NCBI RefSeq assembly: GCF_003313385.1
Contig: NZ_QMHN01000007.1
Location: forward strand, 26,673 to 90,672
Direction of reading: 5' to 3'
DNA length: 64,000 nt
Source: Pedobacter chitinilyticus
GTDB lineage: Bacteria; Bacteroidota; Bacteroidia; Sphingobacteriales; Sphingobacteriaceae
Part shown: piece by piece, positions 19,231 to 28,031 of the stretch
Layout of the letters: each line of letters opens with the position of its first letter
Position numbering within the stretch: the stretch's first letter is position 1
Translations under genes and position numbers: made by a program
Notes under the pieces: generated by a model
The model's input: only the letters and a program-made list of their open reading frames with translations
The model's database searches: none
What the model was told of the DNA's origin: nothing

Positions 19231-19462
19231 TCCGTTTGGGAATGCAAATGTAGTTTCTTTTTTTGAAAGGCAAAATTATTTCGTAAAAAAATATTAATTA
19301 ATTTTATTCAAACAGCCTTTTCATCTAAAAACCAACCAATTAATTTCTAATTAAAGATCCTCATAATTCATAACCATTCTAAATTTAAAAAATTATGCAT
19401 GCATAATAATATGTTTTAAATCGAAATCTTTTAACTTCGTTGTACCATTACCCTATTAAACT

Positions 19463-20758
19463 ATGGTTGTACAAATAATATTCGTCTTATTGGTTGTTGC
19501 GGGCACTGCTCTTTTTGCATTTAATGCTCGCAAGGTGATCAGGAACATTAAACTAGGCAAGGCTGCAAACCGCAGTGATAAACCTCAAGAACGTTTAATG
19601 ACCATGTTAAAAGTAGCCTTTGGTCAAACCAAAATGGCTGTTAGACCTGTACCATTTCTTTTGCACTTGGTGGTATACTTGGGTTTTGTCATCATCAACC
19701 TTGAAGTTTTAGAAATCGTAATTGACGGTATATTTGGCACCCACCGCGTATTTGCGGGCTTGGGCGGCCTTTATAACTTTTTAATTGGAAGTTTTGAACT
19801 TTTGGCTGCTGGCGTTTGGTTGGCTTGTGCCATTTTTCTTATCCGAAGAAATGTGGTGAAGCTAAAGCGCTTTTCGGGCGTAGAAATGAAAAGCTGGCCA
19901 AAATCAGATGCTAATTATATTTTAATTACCGAGATTTTATTGATGTCCGCTTTTTTGCTGATGAACGCTGCCGATGCCAAACTACAGGCTTTAGGTGTAG
20001 CGCATTACCAACAAGCAGGTGCTTTTCCAGTAAGTACGTGGTTGCTAGGCTTGTTACCTAACAACATCAACACTTTAATTTTTATTGAACGTTTTTGCTG
20101 GTGGTTCCATATTGTAGGTATTTTCGGTTTTTTAAACTACCTACCCTACTCAAAACACTTCCACATCATGTTGGCCTTCCCAAACACCTATTTTTCAAAC
20201 TTGAATCCGAAGGGGGAATTTACCAATATGGATAGTGTTACTAACGAGGTGAAGGCGATGCTTGATCCTTCGTTTGTGCCTGCCGAAACTGCTCCAGGAA
20301 AATTTGGTGCTAAAGACATTCAAGATCTTACTTGGGTAAATTTACTCAACGCTTATACTTGTACCGAGTGTGGTCGATGCACTTCGGTATGTCCAGCAAA
20401 TATGACTGGCAAACTGCTTTCGCCACGTAAAATTATGATGGACACCCGCGACCGCATGGAGGAAGTAGGTAAAAACATCGACAAACATGGGGCAGATCAT
20501 CAAGATGGCAAATCATTGTTGGATGATTATATTTCCAGAGAAGAAATTTGGGCCTGCACCAGCTGTAATGCCTGTACAGAAGCTTGTCCAGTAAATATTG
20601 ACCCGCTAGGCATTATTGTAGAATTAAGACGTTATGCCGTGATGGAAGAGTCTGTTGCACCAGCAAGTATTAATGCCATGTTGGGCAACGTAGAAAACAA
20701 TGGCGCTCCTTGGAAATACTCACCTGCCGACAGGTTTAATTGGGCCGAAGGGGATTAA
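19463..20758 (+). CDS. Membrane protein with two 4Fe-4S clusters (HdrC/DsrM-like electron transfer)
   Basis: It has 431 residues. The N-terminal 230 residues hold about five transmembrane helices, with histidines in LLHLVVYLG and in WWFHIVGIFGFLNYLPYSKH that could bind heme b as in NarI-type subunits. The C-terminal part carries two ferredoxin motifs, CTECGRCTSVCPAN and CTSCNACTEACPVNIDP, so two 4Fe-4S clusters are expected. The gene precedes a CCG-domain Fe-S protein (20893). Together they resemble an HdrCB or DsrMK type module that moves electrons between the quinone pool and a cytoplasmic partner. The partner is not in the window. The spacer between the two genes holds degenerate repeats of the type GGAACTA. 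Confidence 0.82.
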   Translation: MVVQIIFVLLVVAGTALFAFNARKVIRNIKLGKAANRSDKPQERLMTMLKVAFGQTKMAVRPVPFLLHLVVYLGFVIINLEVLEIVIDGIFGTHRVFAGLGGLYNFLIGSFELLAAGVWLACAIFLIRRNVVKLKRFSGVEMKSWPKSDANYILITEILLMSAFLLMNAADAKLQALGVAHYQQAGAFPVSTWLLGLLPNNINTLIFIERFCWWFHIVGIFGFLNYLPYSKHFHIMLAFPNTYFSNLNPKGEFTNMDSVTNEVKAMLDPSFVPAETAPGKFGAKDIQDLTWVNLLNAYTCTECGRCTSVCPANMTGKLLSPRKIMMDTRDRMEEVGKNIDKHGADHQDGKSLLDDYISREEIWACTSCNACTEACPVNIDPLGIIVELRRYAVMEESVAPASINAMLGNVENNGAPWKYSPADRFNWAEGD

Positions 20759-20892
20759 GGAGCAAGGAACTAGGAACTAGGATTAAGGACGAAGAAGTCC
20801 GAAAAGACTTAAATTAAATGAAGACTAAGTATGGTAAATGGTAAGTCGACGGTTGTCTAAATACTAATTACTAACTACGAAATACTAAAAAA

Positions 20893-21681
20893 ATGGAATT
20901 CAAAGTACCAACCATGGCCGAGTTAATGGCTGCAGGAGAAGAACCAGAAATATTGTTTTGGGTAGGATGTGCTGGCAGTTACGACGAAAGGGCACAGAAA
21001 ATTACCCGCGATATCTGTAAAATCCTACATCATGTTGGACTAAAATATGCAGTTTTAGGAACCGAAGAAAGTTGTACTGGCGATCCTGCTAAAAGGGCTG
21101 GAAACGAGTTTTTGTTCCAAATGCAGGCCATGACCAATATTGAGGTGCTTAATGCTTATAACATTAAAAAAATTGTAACTGGCTGTCCACATTGTTTTAA
21201 CACCATTAAAAACGAATATCCAGGGTTGGGCGGCACTTATGAAGTGATTCACCACTCGCAACTGATACAAGACCTTATTAACGAAGGTAAGTTGAAGGCC
21301 GAAGGTGGCGAAAGTTTCAAAGGAAAGAAAATAACTTATCATGACCCCTGCTATTTAGGGCGTGGAAACGGTGTTTACGAGGCTCCACGAAAAGCGCTAG
21401 AGGTTTTGGATGCCCAATTGGTAGAAATGAAACGCTGCAAGGCCAATGGTCTTTGTTGTGGTGCTGGCGGTGCTCAAATGTTTAAGGAACCTGAAAAGGG
21501 AAATAAAGATGTGAACATTGAGCGTATTGAGGAAGCTTTAGCTACCGAACCACAATTTATTGCCGCTGGCTGCCCTTTTTGTATGACCATGTTGAACGAT
21601 GGTGTGAAATTGAAAGACAAAGAGCAAGAGGTAAAGGTATTGGATATTGCCGAGATTACGGCTAGAGCTAACGGATTGTAG
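20893..21681 (+). CDS. CCG-domain (Fe-S)-binding protein, HdrB/LutA-like
   Basis: It has 262 residues and two cysteine-rich CCG domains: GCPHCFNTIKNEYP with an upstream FWVGCAGSYDERA, and CCGAGGAQMFKE followed by AAGCPFCMTML. In HdrB-type proteins such motifs bind an unusual Fe-S centre. The gene lies 134 bases after the membrane Fe-S gene and is probably cotranscribed. It is likely cytoplasmic and docked on the membrane partner. Similar pairs are often annotated only as (Fe-S)-binding proteins in Bacteroidetes. I cannot name the substrate. Confidence 0.85.
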   Translation: MEFKVPTMAELMAAGEEPEILFWVGCAGSYDERAQKITRDICKILHHVGLKYAVLGTEESCTGDPAKRAGNEFLFQMQAMTNIEVLNAYNIKKIVTGCPHCFNTIKNEYPGLGGTYEVIHHSQLIQDLINEGKLKAEGGESFKGKKITYHDPCYLGRGNGVYEAPRKALEVLDAQLVEMKRCKANGLCCGAGGAQMFKEPEKGNKDVNIERIEEALATEPQFIAAGCPFCMTMLNDGVKLKDKEQEVKVLDIAEITARANGL

Positions 21682-21997
21682 ACTGTTTTTTTCTAGAACT
21701 CTTGAAAAAAGATCTTTAATATTTTAACCAGCTTTATAAGACTCACGACCTAAATTCAATTGTTATTTATTGGCAATCTGTAAAACTCTGATACTGAAAT
21801 AAATTCAGTATGACGGAGCGTTGATTTAGCGTCACCATGACCTGTAGCAAGACGGAAAGCTACGCAGTAAATTTATTTCAGGGTCAGCATACATCAAAAC
21901 AGTTTAACAATTATAAACTAGCAGCATAAATCAAACCCAGGTTTTCAGACTTACGGAGTTTTACGATTACCAATAACGCAACTCACAACATTCAATG
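21682..21997. repeat. Intergenic repeat cluster
   Basis: No gene is visible in these 316 bases. ATACTGAA and its inverted copy TTCAGTAT form a palindrome at 21791-21811. A 34-base stretch at 21854-21887 (GGAAAGCTACGCAG through GGGTCAG) recurs exactly at 38087-38120. A left arm of the 85-bp palindromic element (CAGACTTACGGAGTTTT) starts at 21946. Confidence 0.6.
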
Positions 21998-22480
21998 CTA
22001 CTTATTCGCCACTAAGTCTTTTTGAACCAACTGCCTTAACCTACTCGCTAGTTCGTTCAGTTGCTCTTCGTCAATATTTTTTATGGGAATAATCAAATAG
22101 GTAGACATGGAGTCGACTGCCCCTTGCCTATCATTGCGTGTCTGCACAATTACGTCATCATTTTTGGTGCGCAACCAAAGCTCGCCGCTAGTGGTGTTGC
22201 CATAGTAATCCATAGATTTGAACCTGGATAGGTTAAAGGCAAAAAACTCTTCCTTGCCACTTACATAAACCTTCCTATATCTGCAAAAACCAGTGTTAGT
22301 AACGTTCAATTCATAGCGTTTTAGCGCTTCTGGTTGTCCATCTTTATTATAATATTTATTTAACCACTGGTGGATATACGCACGGGTATCCTCTGCAGCC
22401 GAAAAGCCAGAGAACAACAAAAAAGCGAGGCCAAACAAAAAGAAAACGGACTTTTTTAAGTCCAATGTAAACTTTTGCAT
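21998..22480 (-). CDS. Exported protein of unknown function
   Basis: It has 160 residues, with a signal peptide at about 1-28 (hydrophobic core FFLFGLAFLLFSGF, cleavage near SAAED). The mature part is about 130 residues, predicted mixed alpha/beta, with SGKEEFFAFNLSRFKSMDYYGN and a C-terminal charged helix EEQLNELASRLRQLVQK. I do not recognise a domain. It stands alone, divergent from the 22532 gene with a 51-base gap that must hold both promoters. Probably periplasmic. Confidence 0.7.
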   Translation of the reverse strand: MQKFTLDLKKSVFFLFGLAFLLFSGFSAAEDTRAYIHQWLNKYYNKDGQPEALKRYELNVTNTGFCRYRKVYVSGKEEFFAFNLSRFKSMDYYGNTTSGELWLRTKNDDVIVQTRNDRQGAVDSMSTYLIIPIKNIDEEQLNELASRLRQLVQKDLVANK

Positions 22481-22531
22481 GAGAGTTCCGTTTTAAAGTA
22501 GGTAAGTTAATTATTTTGATATTTTTGAGTT

Positions 22532-23017
22532 ATGATTTTTTCTCCACAATCTAAAGTTTGGATCTACCAAAGCAACCGAAGATTTACCGATCAGGAAACA
22601 GCGGAAATACAAAATATTTTAAATGATTTTGTTGAGCAATGGACAGCACACGGTCATCAGCTAAAGGCAAGGGCCGAAGTATTTCACCATTATTTTATTG
22701 TACTTACGGTGGATCAGGAGGTAGCCAATGCTACGGGTTGTTCTATTGATTCTTCGGTGCGGGTAATTAAAGAGATTGAAAGCAAGTTTGGGCTAGATCT
22801 TTTCGACCGTTTTAATATGGCCTATAAGATAGGCGACGATGTTCATGTGGCGACCAAAGAGGATTTTGAAACCTTAATTAGCATTAAAAAGATTGGTTTG
22901 GAGACGATTGTGTTTAATAACTTGGTGCAAACCTTGGAAGATTTTGAGCAGAAATGGGAAGTGCCTTTGCAAGATAGTTGGCACAAAAATATTTTTGCGG
23001 AGCAGTTGAATGGTTAG
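22532..23017 (+). CDS. Conserved Bacteroidetes protein of unknown function (often misnamed ABC transporter ATPase)
   Basis: It has 161 residues, is soluble and has no signal peptide. It begins IFSPQSKVWIYQSNRRFTDQ and contains AEVFHHYFIVLTVDQEVANATGCSIDSSVRVIKEIE. As far as I recall, proteins like this are widespread in Bacteroidetes and often labelled ABC transporter ATPase. There is no Walker A (GxxxxGKS/T) or LSGGQ motif here, so that label is not supported. The conserved GCSIDSSV segment and flanking charged residues may form an active or binding site. Context gives no clear role. Confidence 0.75.
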   Translation: MIFSPQSKVWIYQSNRRFTDQETAEIQNILNDFVEQWTAHGHQLKARAEVFHHYFIVLTVDQEVANATGCSIDSSVRVIKEIESKFGLDLFDRFNMAYKIGDDVHVATKEDFETLISIKKIGLETIVFNNLVQTLEDFEQKWEVPLQDSWHKNIFAEQLNG

Positions 23018-23499
23018 TTAGGAACTAGGGGTTAGGAGCTAGTAGAATATGAGCAGAGACATTGCGATTTCGTCATCTCGGCCGCAGCGGAGAGATCTTT
23101 AAATCTTAAAAGCCATTAAACAGTTCCAAACCTCTCTCTAACTCTCTCCTTGAAAAGAAGAGAGGATTGGCAGTGCTTAATCATCATTACTGCAAAAATT
23201 CAAAGTTTGTACAAACCTTCCCAACCCCTTCTCTCTCCCTTTTAGGGAGAGATGCCCACAGGCAGAGAGGGTAATTTTAATAAAAACCTCTCTAACTACC
23301 TACTTTTAAAGCATATATAACTAGATTATGTTATTTTTAGAGATTTACTTCGTAGCTACTTCGCGGTCTCCACTACAGCCGAAATGACAGAGGAGTAGTG
23401 CCTGTGCTAATTGCTTACTAGCTCCTAACCACTAATCACTAGCGACTAATCAAAAAACAACTGCCATAAATATTTGTTATCTTGTAACAAATACTATTT
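23018..23499. repeat. Gene-free stretch of degenerate dispersed repeats
   Basis: These 482 bases hold no gene. A reverse-oriented copy of the CGTCATCTCG ... AGAGATCTTT repeat lies at 23071-23100 and a partial forward copy near 23365. The stretch also has CTCTCTCC-rich sequence and GGAACTAGG/CTAGCTCC low-complexity words at both ends. Confidence 0.55.
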
Positions 23500-25938
23500 A
23501 TGAAGCGTTGGCTCAAAATATCCCTGAAAGTAATAGGTGGCCTGTTGCTCTTACTCGTTTTGATTTGGGTGGGTGCTGCCTACTATATCAATAAAAACAA
23601 TAAAGCTATTCTTGCCAAAATACTTGACCAAGTTAATACTAAAGTAAATGGAAAGGTACAGGTGTCGCACATGGAAACCACGCTATTAAAAGGTTTTCCA
23701 GGTATTTCTGTATCGCTAAAAAATGTTTCATTGCAAGATAGTCTTTGGCATGTACATAAGCACGATCTTTTAAAAGCCAAGGATATCGATGTGACACTTA
23801 ATGCCCTGTCTTTACTGGTTGGTACCATCAATATCCGCAAAGTGGCCATCAACAATGCCAACATCTATCTTTATACAGACTCGAATGGGTACAGCAATAC
23901 GAGTATGTTTCGTACGAAGGATCAGAAAAAAGCAGCAGAGAATGATGATGGCTCTAGTTCTTTGCAAATACGAATCATCGACTTAAACAAGGTTGATTTG
24001 GTGATAGACAACCAAAAGCGTTTTAAGCTTTTTAGCTTTTTTGTGGATGAACTTAAAGGTAAAATCAAATATCCTGCTAACCGTTGGGATGGAGACTTTA
24101 AGCTGAAAACCCAAGTAAGAAGTTTTGCTTTTAATACCAGAAAGGGCAGTTTTTTGAAAAACAAAAGTCTTTCGGGAAATATGCGTGCGCACTATGATGA
24201 TGAGGGCGAGGTGATTATTATTGATCAGAAGCCGCTCAAAATTGGTGAGGATATTTTCCATATTGGGGCTAATATTAACATTGCCGAAAACAAATCTGCT
24301 TTTTCTATTGCCATTAAGGCCGATAACATCTTGTTTCCTAATATTGCCAATTTGTTGGCGCCCAATATTTCTTCGAAGCTTTTAAAGTTTGGGATAGAAA
24401 AACCGATAGATGTTACGGGAAGTATTATTGATGATGGGGATAAATCACATAAAGATCCCTTAATTAATGTGAAGATGACGGTGAAGAATAATAAGGTTTC
24501 TATTCCCTCAGGCGATTTAACGGATTGTTCTTTTATTGGTTTTTTCTCTAACCGAGATACGACTAACAGACCTATTGGCGATGCGAATTCTATTATCCGC
24601 TTTTATGAATTGAAGGCCAATTATTACAACGCTCCTATTAAGATAGATACTTTTACGGTTTCTAATTTGGAAAAGCCTTTGGCGCAAGGTTTAGTGACTT
24701 CATCGTTTGAGCTACAAAAGTTGAACAGCTCTTTTGAGGAAGAAAGTTTTAAGTTTGAAAAGGGTACTGCTGATTTGCGATTGTTTTGCCAAGCAGATAT
24801 TGACAATTTCCTATTTACCAAACCTGTAATACATGGGAAGGTACAAATTAAAAATGCAGATATTACGTATTTGCCACGTAACCTAAAGTTGATAAATAGT
24901 TCGCTTGATCTTAATTTCAACCAAAAGGATTTAAACATCACCAATAGTAGGTTTCAATTGGGGCGCAGTATTTTGAACATGAATTGTTCTATCGAAAATT
25001 TTCTCAATTTTTATTATACGGATCCTGAAAAGATAGAGGTCAATGTCAACTTAAGTAGTCCTCATTTGTACCTTACCGAGTTTATGCCTTTGTTAGGGCC
25101 CCGCAAAGCGAAGAAAAGGAAAGCATCAGCTAAAAATGCGATTAAAGAGGCTTCGGAGCAATTAAGTACCGCCTTGGAGATGTCGAAAATGCATCTTAAA
25201 CTGAAAGTAAATCGTGCGGTGTACCAAAAGTTTGTGGCCAATCAGGTTAATGCTGATATTTCTTTAATTGGCAATGGGATCTATTTCAACAAAATTGGCA
25301 TACAGCATGCTGGCGGACAGGTGAACGTAAACGGGAAGATAGAACAAATGGGTGCGGTAAACAAAGTAAAGTTTAATGCCAATATTGCAAAGGTCAGCGT
25401 AAAAGAGTTTTTTTATGCTTTTGATAATTTTGGGCAGCAGTCGGTAACCAACAAAAATTTAAAAGGCTTTCTTTCTGCTAATGTAAATGCTTCGGGTACG
25501 GTAACTGCTAAAGGTAATATGGTTCCTAAATCGATGTTTGGCAAGGTTAATTTTACTTTGGATAAAGCGGCGCTAGTAGGCTTTGAGCCTTTGGAAAATG
25601 TTGGCAGATTTATTTTCAGGAGCCGAAACCTCTCCAATGTGCAACTGGAGAAATTGAACGGTACGCTTACCTTGCGTGGCGATAAAGTAGATATTAGCCC
25701 TATGAAGGTAAACTCTACCGCACTTAATTTTGATGTGAAAGGGGTTTATGGTTTCAACAGCGGCACTAACATTGCGTTGGATATTCCGTTGAGGGACCCT
25801 AAAAAGAGCGCTGATATTGTGGACAAGGAGGAGCGTGAGCTTGCCCGCATGAAGGGTATTGTACTGCATTTGAAAGCGGTTGATGAGGGTGGCGAAATTA
25901 AAATTAGATGGAATAAGAAAAAGGATAGGGAAAAGTAG
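23500..25938 (+). CDS. AsmA-like family protein
   Basis: It has 812 residues: one N-terminal transmembrane anchor (about 9-30, VIGGLLLLLVLIWVGAAYYI) followed by a long beta-rich periplasmic part. The start resembles AsmA: NKNNKAILAKILDQVNTKVNGKVQVSHMETTLLKGFPGISVSLKNVSL. The C-terminal 200 residues (VNVNGKIEQMG, VNASGTVTAKGNM, VDISPMKVNSTALNFDVKGVYGF) match the AsmA_2-type repeat found in bridge-like lipid-transfer proteins. The family is linked to phospholipid transport to the outer membrane. A second, larger member of this superfamily (TamB) lies at 43466-47917. The gene is monocistronic. Confidence 0.88.
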   Translation: MKRWLKISLKVIGGLLLLLVLIWVGAAYYINKNNKAILAKILDQVNTKVNGKVQVSHMETTLLKGFPGISVSLKNVSLQDSLWHVHKHDLLKAKDIDVTLNALSLLVGTINIRKVAINNANIYLYTDSNGYSNTSMFRTKDQKKAAENDDGSSSLQIRIIDLNKVDLVIDNQKRFKLFSFFVDELKGKIKYPANRWDGDFKLKTQVRSFAFNTRKGSFLKNKSLSGNMRAHYDDEGEVIIIDQKPLKIGEDIFHIGANINIAENKSAFSIAIKADNILFPNIANLLAPNISSKLLKFGIEKPIDVTGSIIDDGDKSHKDPLINVKMTVKNNKVSIPSGDLTDCSFIGFFSNRDTTNRPIGDANSIIRFYELKANYYNAPIKIDTFTVSNLEKPLAQGLVTSSFELQKLNSSFEEESFKFEKGTADLRLFCQADIDNFLFTKPVIHGKVQIKNADITYLPRNLKLINSSLDLNFNQKDLNITNSRFQLGRSILNMNCSIENFLNFYYTDPEKIEVNVNLSSPHLYLTEFMPLLGPRKAKKRKASAKNAIKEASEQLSTALEMSKMHLKLKVNRAVYQKFVANQVNADISLIGNGIYFNKIGIQHAGGQVNVNGKIEQMGAVNKVKFNANIAKVSVKEFFYAFDNFGQQSVTNKNLKGFLSANVNASGTVTAKGNMVPKSMFGKVNFTLDKAALVGFEPLENVGRFIFRSRNLSNVQLEKLNGTLTLRGDKVDISPMKVNSTALNFDVKGVYGFNSGTNIALDIPLRDPKKSADIVDKEERELARMKGIVLHLKAVDEGGEIKIRWNKKKDREK

Positions 25939-26238
25939 TGGGTTTGTGGAAGACTTACGAAGTTTACTTATTGTTGTTTTTTGAAACTTCATGAGCCTTC
26001 TTAAAAGGCCTGACGTGTGATATGGTGATTACATCAACCATGGGTTAATGTCGGTTCGTCATTTCGACCTTGTGGAGAAATCTTTTAAAGTAGAAGGGTA
26101 ACACAATTTCATGACATTTATGAAGGTTAACTGATGGTGATAACACTAATCATAAGTTGAAATTATCTATTGAAAGCATTGATCCAAAGATCTCTCCATT
26201 ACAGTCGAGATGACAGAGAGGAACGGTAATGCTAATAG
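25939..26238. repeat. Dispersed repeat fragments
   Basis: No gene is seen. A shortened copy of the 85-bp palindromic element lies at 25951-25998 (left arm AGACTTACGAAGTTT, decayed right arm GAAACTTCATGAG). A GATCTCTCC ... GAGATGAC repeat lies at 26186-26214 and a diverged reverse copy near 26058. Confidence 0.55.
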
Positions 26239-26323
26239 CAGACTTACGAAGTTTAACTTCGATTAATTGTTGTTTTAAATGGTAAAGTTGAGGGCTTCGA
26301 CGTTTAAAAACTTCGTAAGTCTG
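26239..26323. repeat. 85-bp palindromic element, copy A
   Basis: The ends are perfect 16-base inverted repeats, CAGACTTACGAAGTTT and AAACTTCGTAAGTCTG. The interior holds a conserved GTTGAGGGCTTCG word. A second copy of exactly the same length lies at 28680-28764. Confidence 0.8.
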
Positions 26324-26343
26324 TTTTGTTTTCATATTAGCAC

Positions 26344-26865
26344 GCAGTTACTCGTATTACCACCGCAGGTGTTAATTGTACCGACGCAGTTAGCTATTAT
26401 ACCGGCGCAGTTACCTATTTTACCAACGCAGGTGCCAATGGTACCGACGCAGTTAGCTATTGTACCGGCGCAGTTACCTATTTTACCAAAGCGGGTGCCA
26501 ATGGTACCGACGCAGTTAGCTATTGTACCGGCGCAGTTACCTATTTTACCAAAGCGGGTGCCAATGGTACCGACGCAGTTAGCTATTGTACCGGCGCAGT
26601 TACCTATTTTATCAACGCAGGTGCCAATGGTACCGGCGCAGTTAGCTATTGTACCGGCGCAGTTACTTATTTTACCAACGCAGGTGCCAATGGTACCGAT
26701 GCAGTTAGCTATTGTACCGGTGCAGTTACTTATTTTACCAAAGCAGGTGCCAATGGTACCGATGCAGTTAGCTATTTTACCGGCGCAGTTACTTATTTTA
26801 TCAACGCAGGTGCCAATGGTACCTACGCAGTTAGCTATTTCACTATGGCAGTAGCCAATTTTTAG
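26344..26865. repeat. Minisatellite: 24 tandem 21-bp units in a 63-bp higher-order pattern
   Basis: Twenty-four complete 21-base units plus a partial twenty-fifth are in strict register. Three unit types alternate: GCAGTTAGCTATTGTACCGG-C, GCAGTTACCTATTTTACCAA-C and GCAGGTGCCAATGGTACCGA-C, giving a 63-base period. Because 21 is a multiple of three and the units lack stops, several frames stay open. One forward frame starts at ATG 26279 inside the adjacent palindromic element and reads VPTQLAI-type heptads. The frame with most silent differences among units reads AVSYCTG/AVTYFTN/AGANGTD and ends at TAG 26863-26865, but it has no ATG before the array and a stop at 26338. I do not call a gene here. 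Confidence 0.88.
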
Positions 26866-26887
26866 TTAAAAAGAAAACCAACAACGA

Positions 26888-27631
26888 TTAATACTCAACC
26901 TTTTTAAATTCTATGCTGCTAATTTGCCTAAATTCTGGAGAAGTGGCACCGAATATGGATTTAACATAGGTTTTAACTGCCTGTGCAATCACAGTCAAAC
27001 CATTGTTATCATTATACAGCAAATGATCTCTTTTTAACCTTGCTGTGCTCCAAAGGCTGTAAGTACCTATGACCGCCGAATTGGCTACTGTTAATCGTTG
27101 AAGAGTTGCTTCTAAAGCTGTTAATTTTAGTTCTGGTTCATTTGGTTGGAACAGTTGATGAGAAGCCACTAAGTTAACGAGCGTCCTAAAGTGTTCTATT
27201 TGATTATCTGCACTTTGTTGGGAGCTAGAAATGGTTTTAGCAGGTACAACATCTCCATCTTTAGAAGTATTGTCATTTGCTTTCTTCCGACTTGCTCTAA
27301 TTCCTTGCAATTTACGATTGATCGATCTGGCATTTTCAATGACATTAATATCTACACCAGAAGCAGCCAACGCATTTACAATTCTTGTGCCCAAAGATTT
27401 AAGTCCAGCAAACACTTGCGCACGGGCATCTGTGGCGTTATCATTACTGATTTTTTGTTGACTACAATTGCTTATTTCTATTCTTGCTTCGGCCAATAGT
27501 GTTTGTAGATTGGTTAATTTAAGTTCTTCTCTTGATGGATTGTAAGCTTGACCATAACGAGTACAGAATTCGATTAGGTTTTCAAAGTTCGCCACGTTCT
27601 TGGCGTGTCCTTTGTCAGAATTAGATGCCAT
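26888..27631 (-). CDS. Unrecognised protein with internal duplication
   Basis: It has 247 residues, no signal peptide and no transmembrane helix. Two similar helical segments are visible: FENLIEFCTRYGQAYNPS followed by REELKLTNLQTLL (about 16-46), and FRTLVNLVASHQLFQPNEPELKLTALEATL (about 148-178). They share the pattern F-x-x-L then P-x-x-x-E-L-K-L-T-x-L. A Lys/Arg/Ser-rich linker lies between them. The N-terminus begins MASNSDKGHAKNVANFE. I do not recognise the family, though the segment is clearly coding. It stands alone between the minisatellite and repeat DNA. Confidence 0.7.
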   Translation of the reverse strand: MASNSDKGHAKNVANFENLIEFCTRYGQAYNPSREELKLTNLQTLLAEARIEISNCSQQKISNDNATDARAQVFAGLKSLGTRIVNALAASGVDINVIENARSINRKLQGIRASRKKANDNTSKDGDVVPAKTISSSQQSADNQIEHFRTLVNLVASHQLFQPNEPELKLTALEATLQRLTVANSAVIGTYSLWSTARLKRDHLLYNDNNGLTVIAQAVKTYVKSIFGATSPEFRQISSIEFKKVEY

Positions 27632-28031
27632 TTTTTTTGTTTTTAGGTAAAAGATTAGCGGTAGCTGAGGTTTGACCGCCTTTAACTATCGAGATAAATT
27701 TACATGGGTTATGGAGCGGAAAAAATAACTAGTAGTAGTTATTTTTATGATTAGGATAATTGCACAAGCTACAGGTTTAAATTGAGGTAGCTTATGGTTG
27801 AAGTATTATTGATTTCTGTTCATCATTTAGAGCACAGCCGAGACTGCAAAGCAGCTAAGATATATTTTAGGCATATATTGCAAAGTCCAAAGATCTCTCC
27901 ATTACAGTCGAGATGACGAAATGGAACGGTGGTGTAACGGTTTGGGGCTTGGCGAAGGTGGGGGTTTAAGAAGCACAAATATTCAATTTAGTACTGTTGC
28001 CCCACTTTCGCTAAACCCTTGTTGTGTGCAG
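27632..28031. repeat. Gene-free stretch with a dispersed repeat
   Basis: This 400-base gap carries one forward copy of the AAAGATCTCTCC ... GAGATGAC repeat at 27889-27917. The sequence next to the 27631 start is AT-rich and may hold its promoter, but I see no clear TAnnTTTG element. Confidence 0.5.

Noticed and set aside
26279..26854. Open reading frame of 191 codons with VPTQLAI-type heptads
   Set aside because: It starts inside a palindromic element, has no recognisable domain, and its openness follows from a 21-base repeat without stops. Differences among units are mostly residue-changing in this frame.
26344..26865. CRISPR array
   Set aside because: The units are directly joined with no unique spacers, and there are no cas genes nearby.
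26333..26875. Minus-strand open frame with GTIGTC-like heptads across the minisatellite
   Set aside because: There is no ATG at the upstream end and it ends at TGA; openness is again due to the repeat unit.
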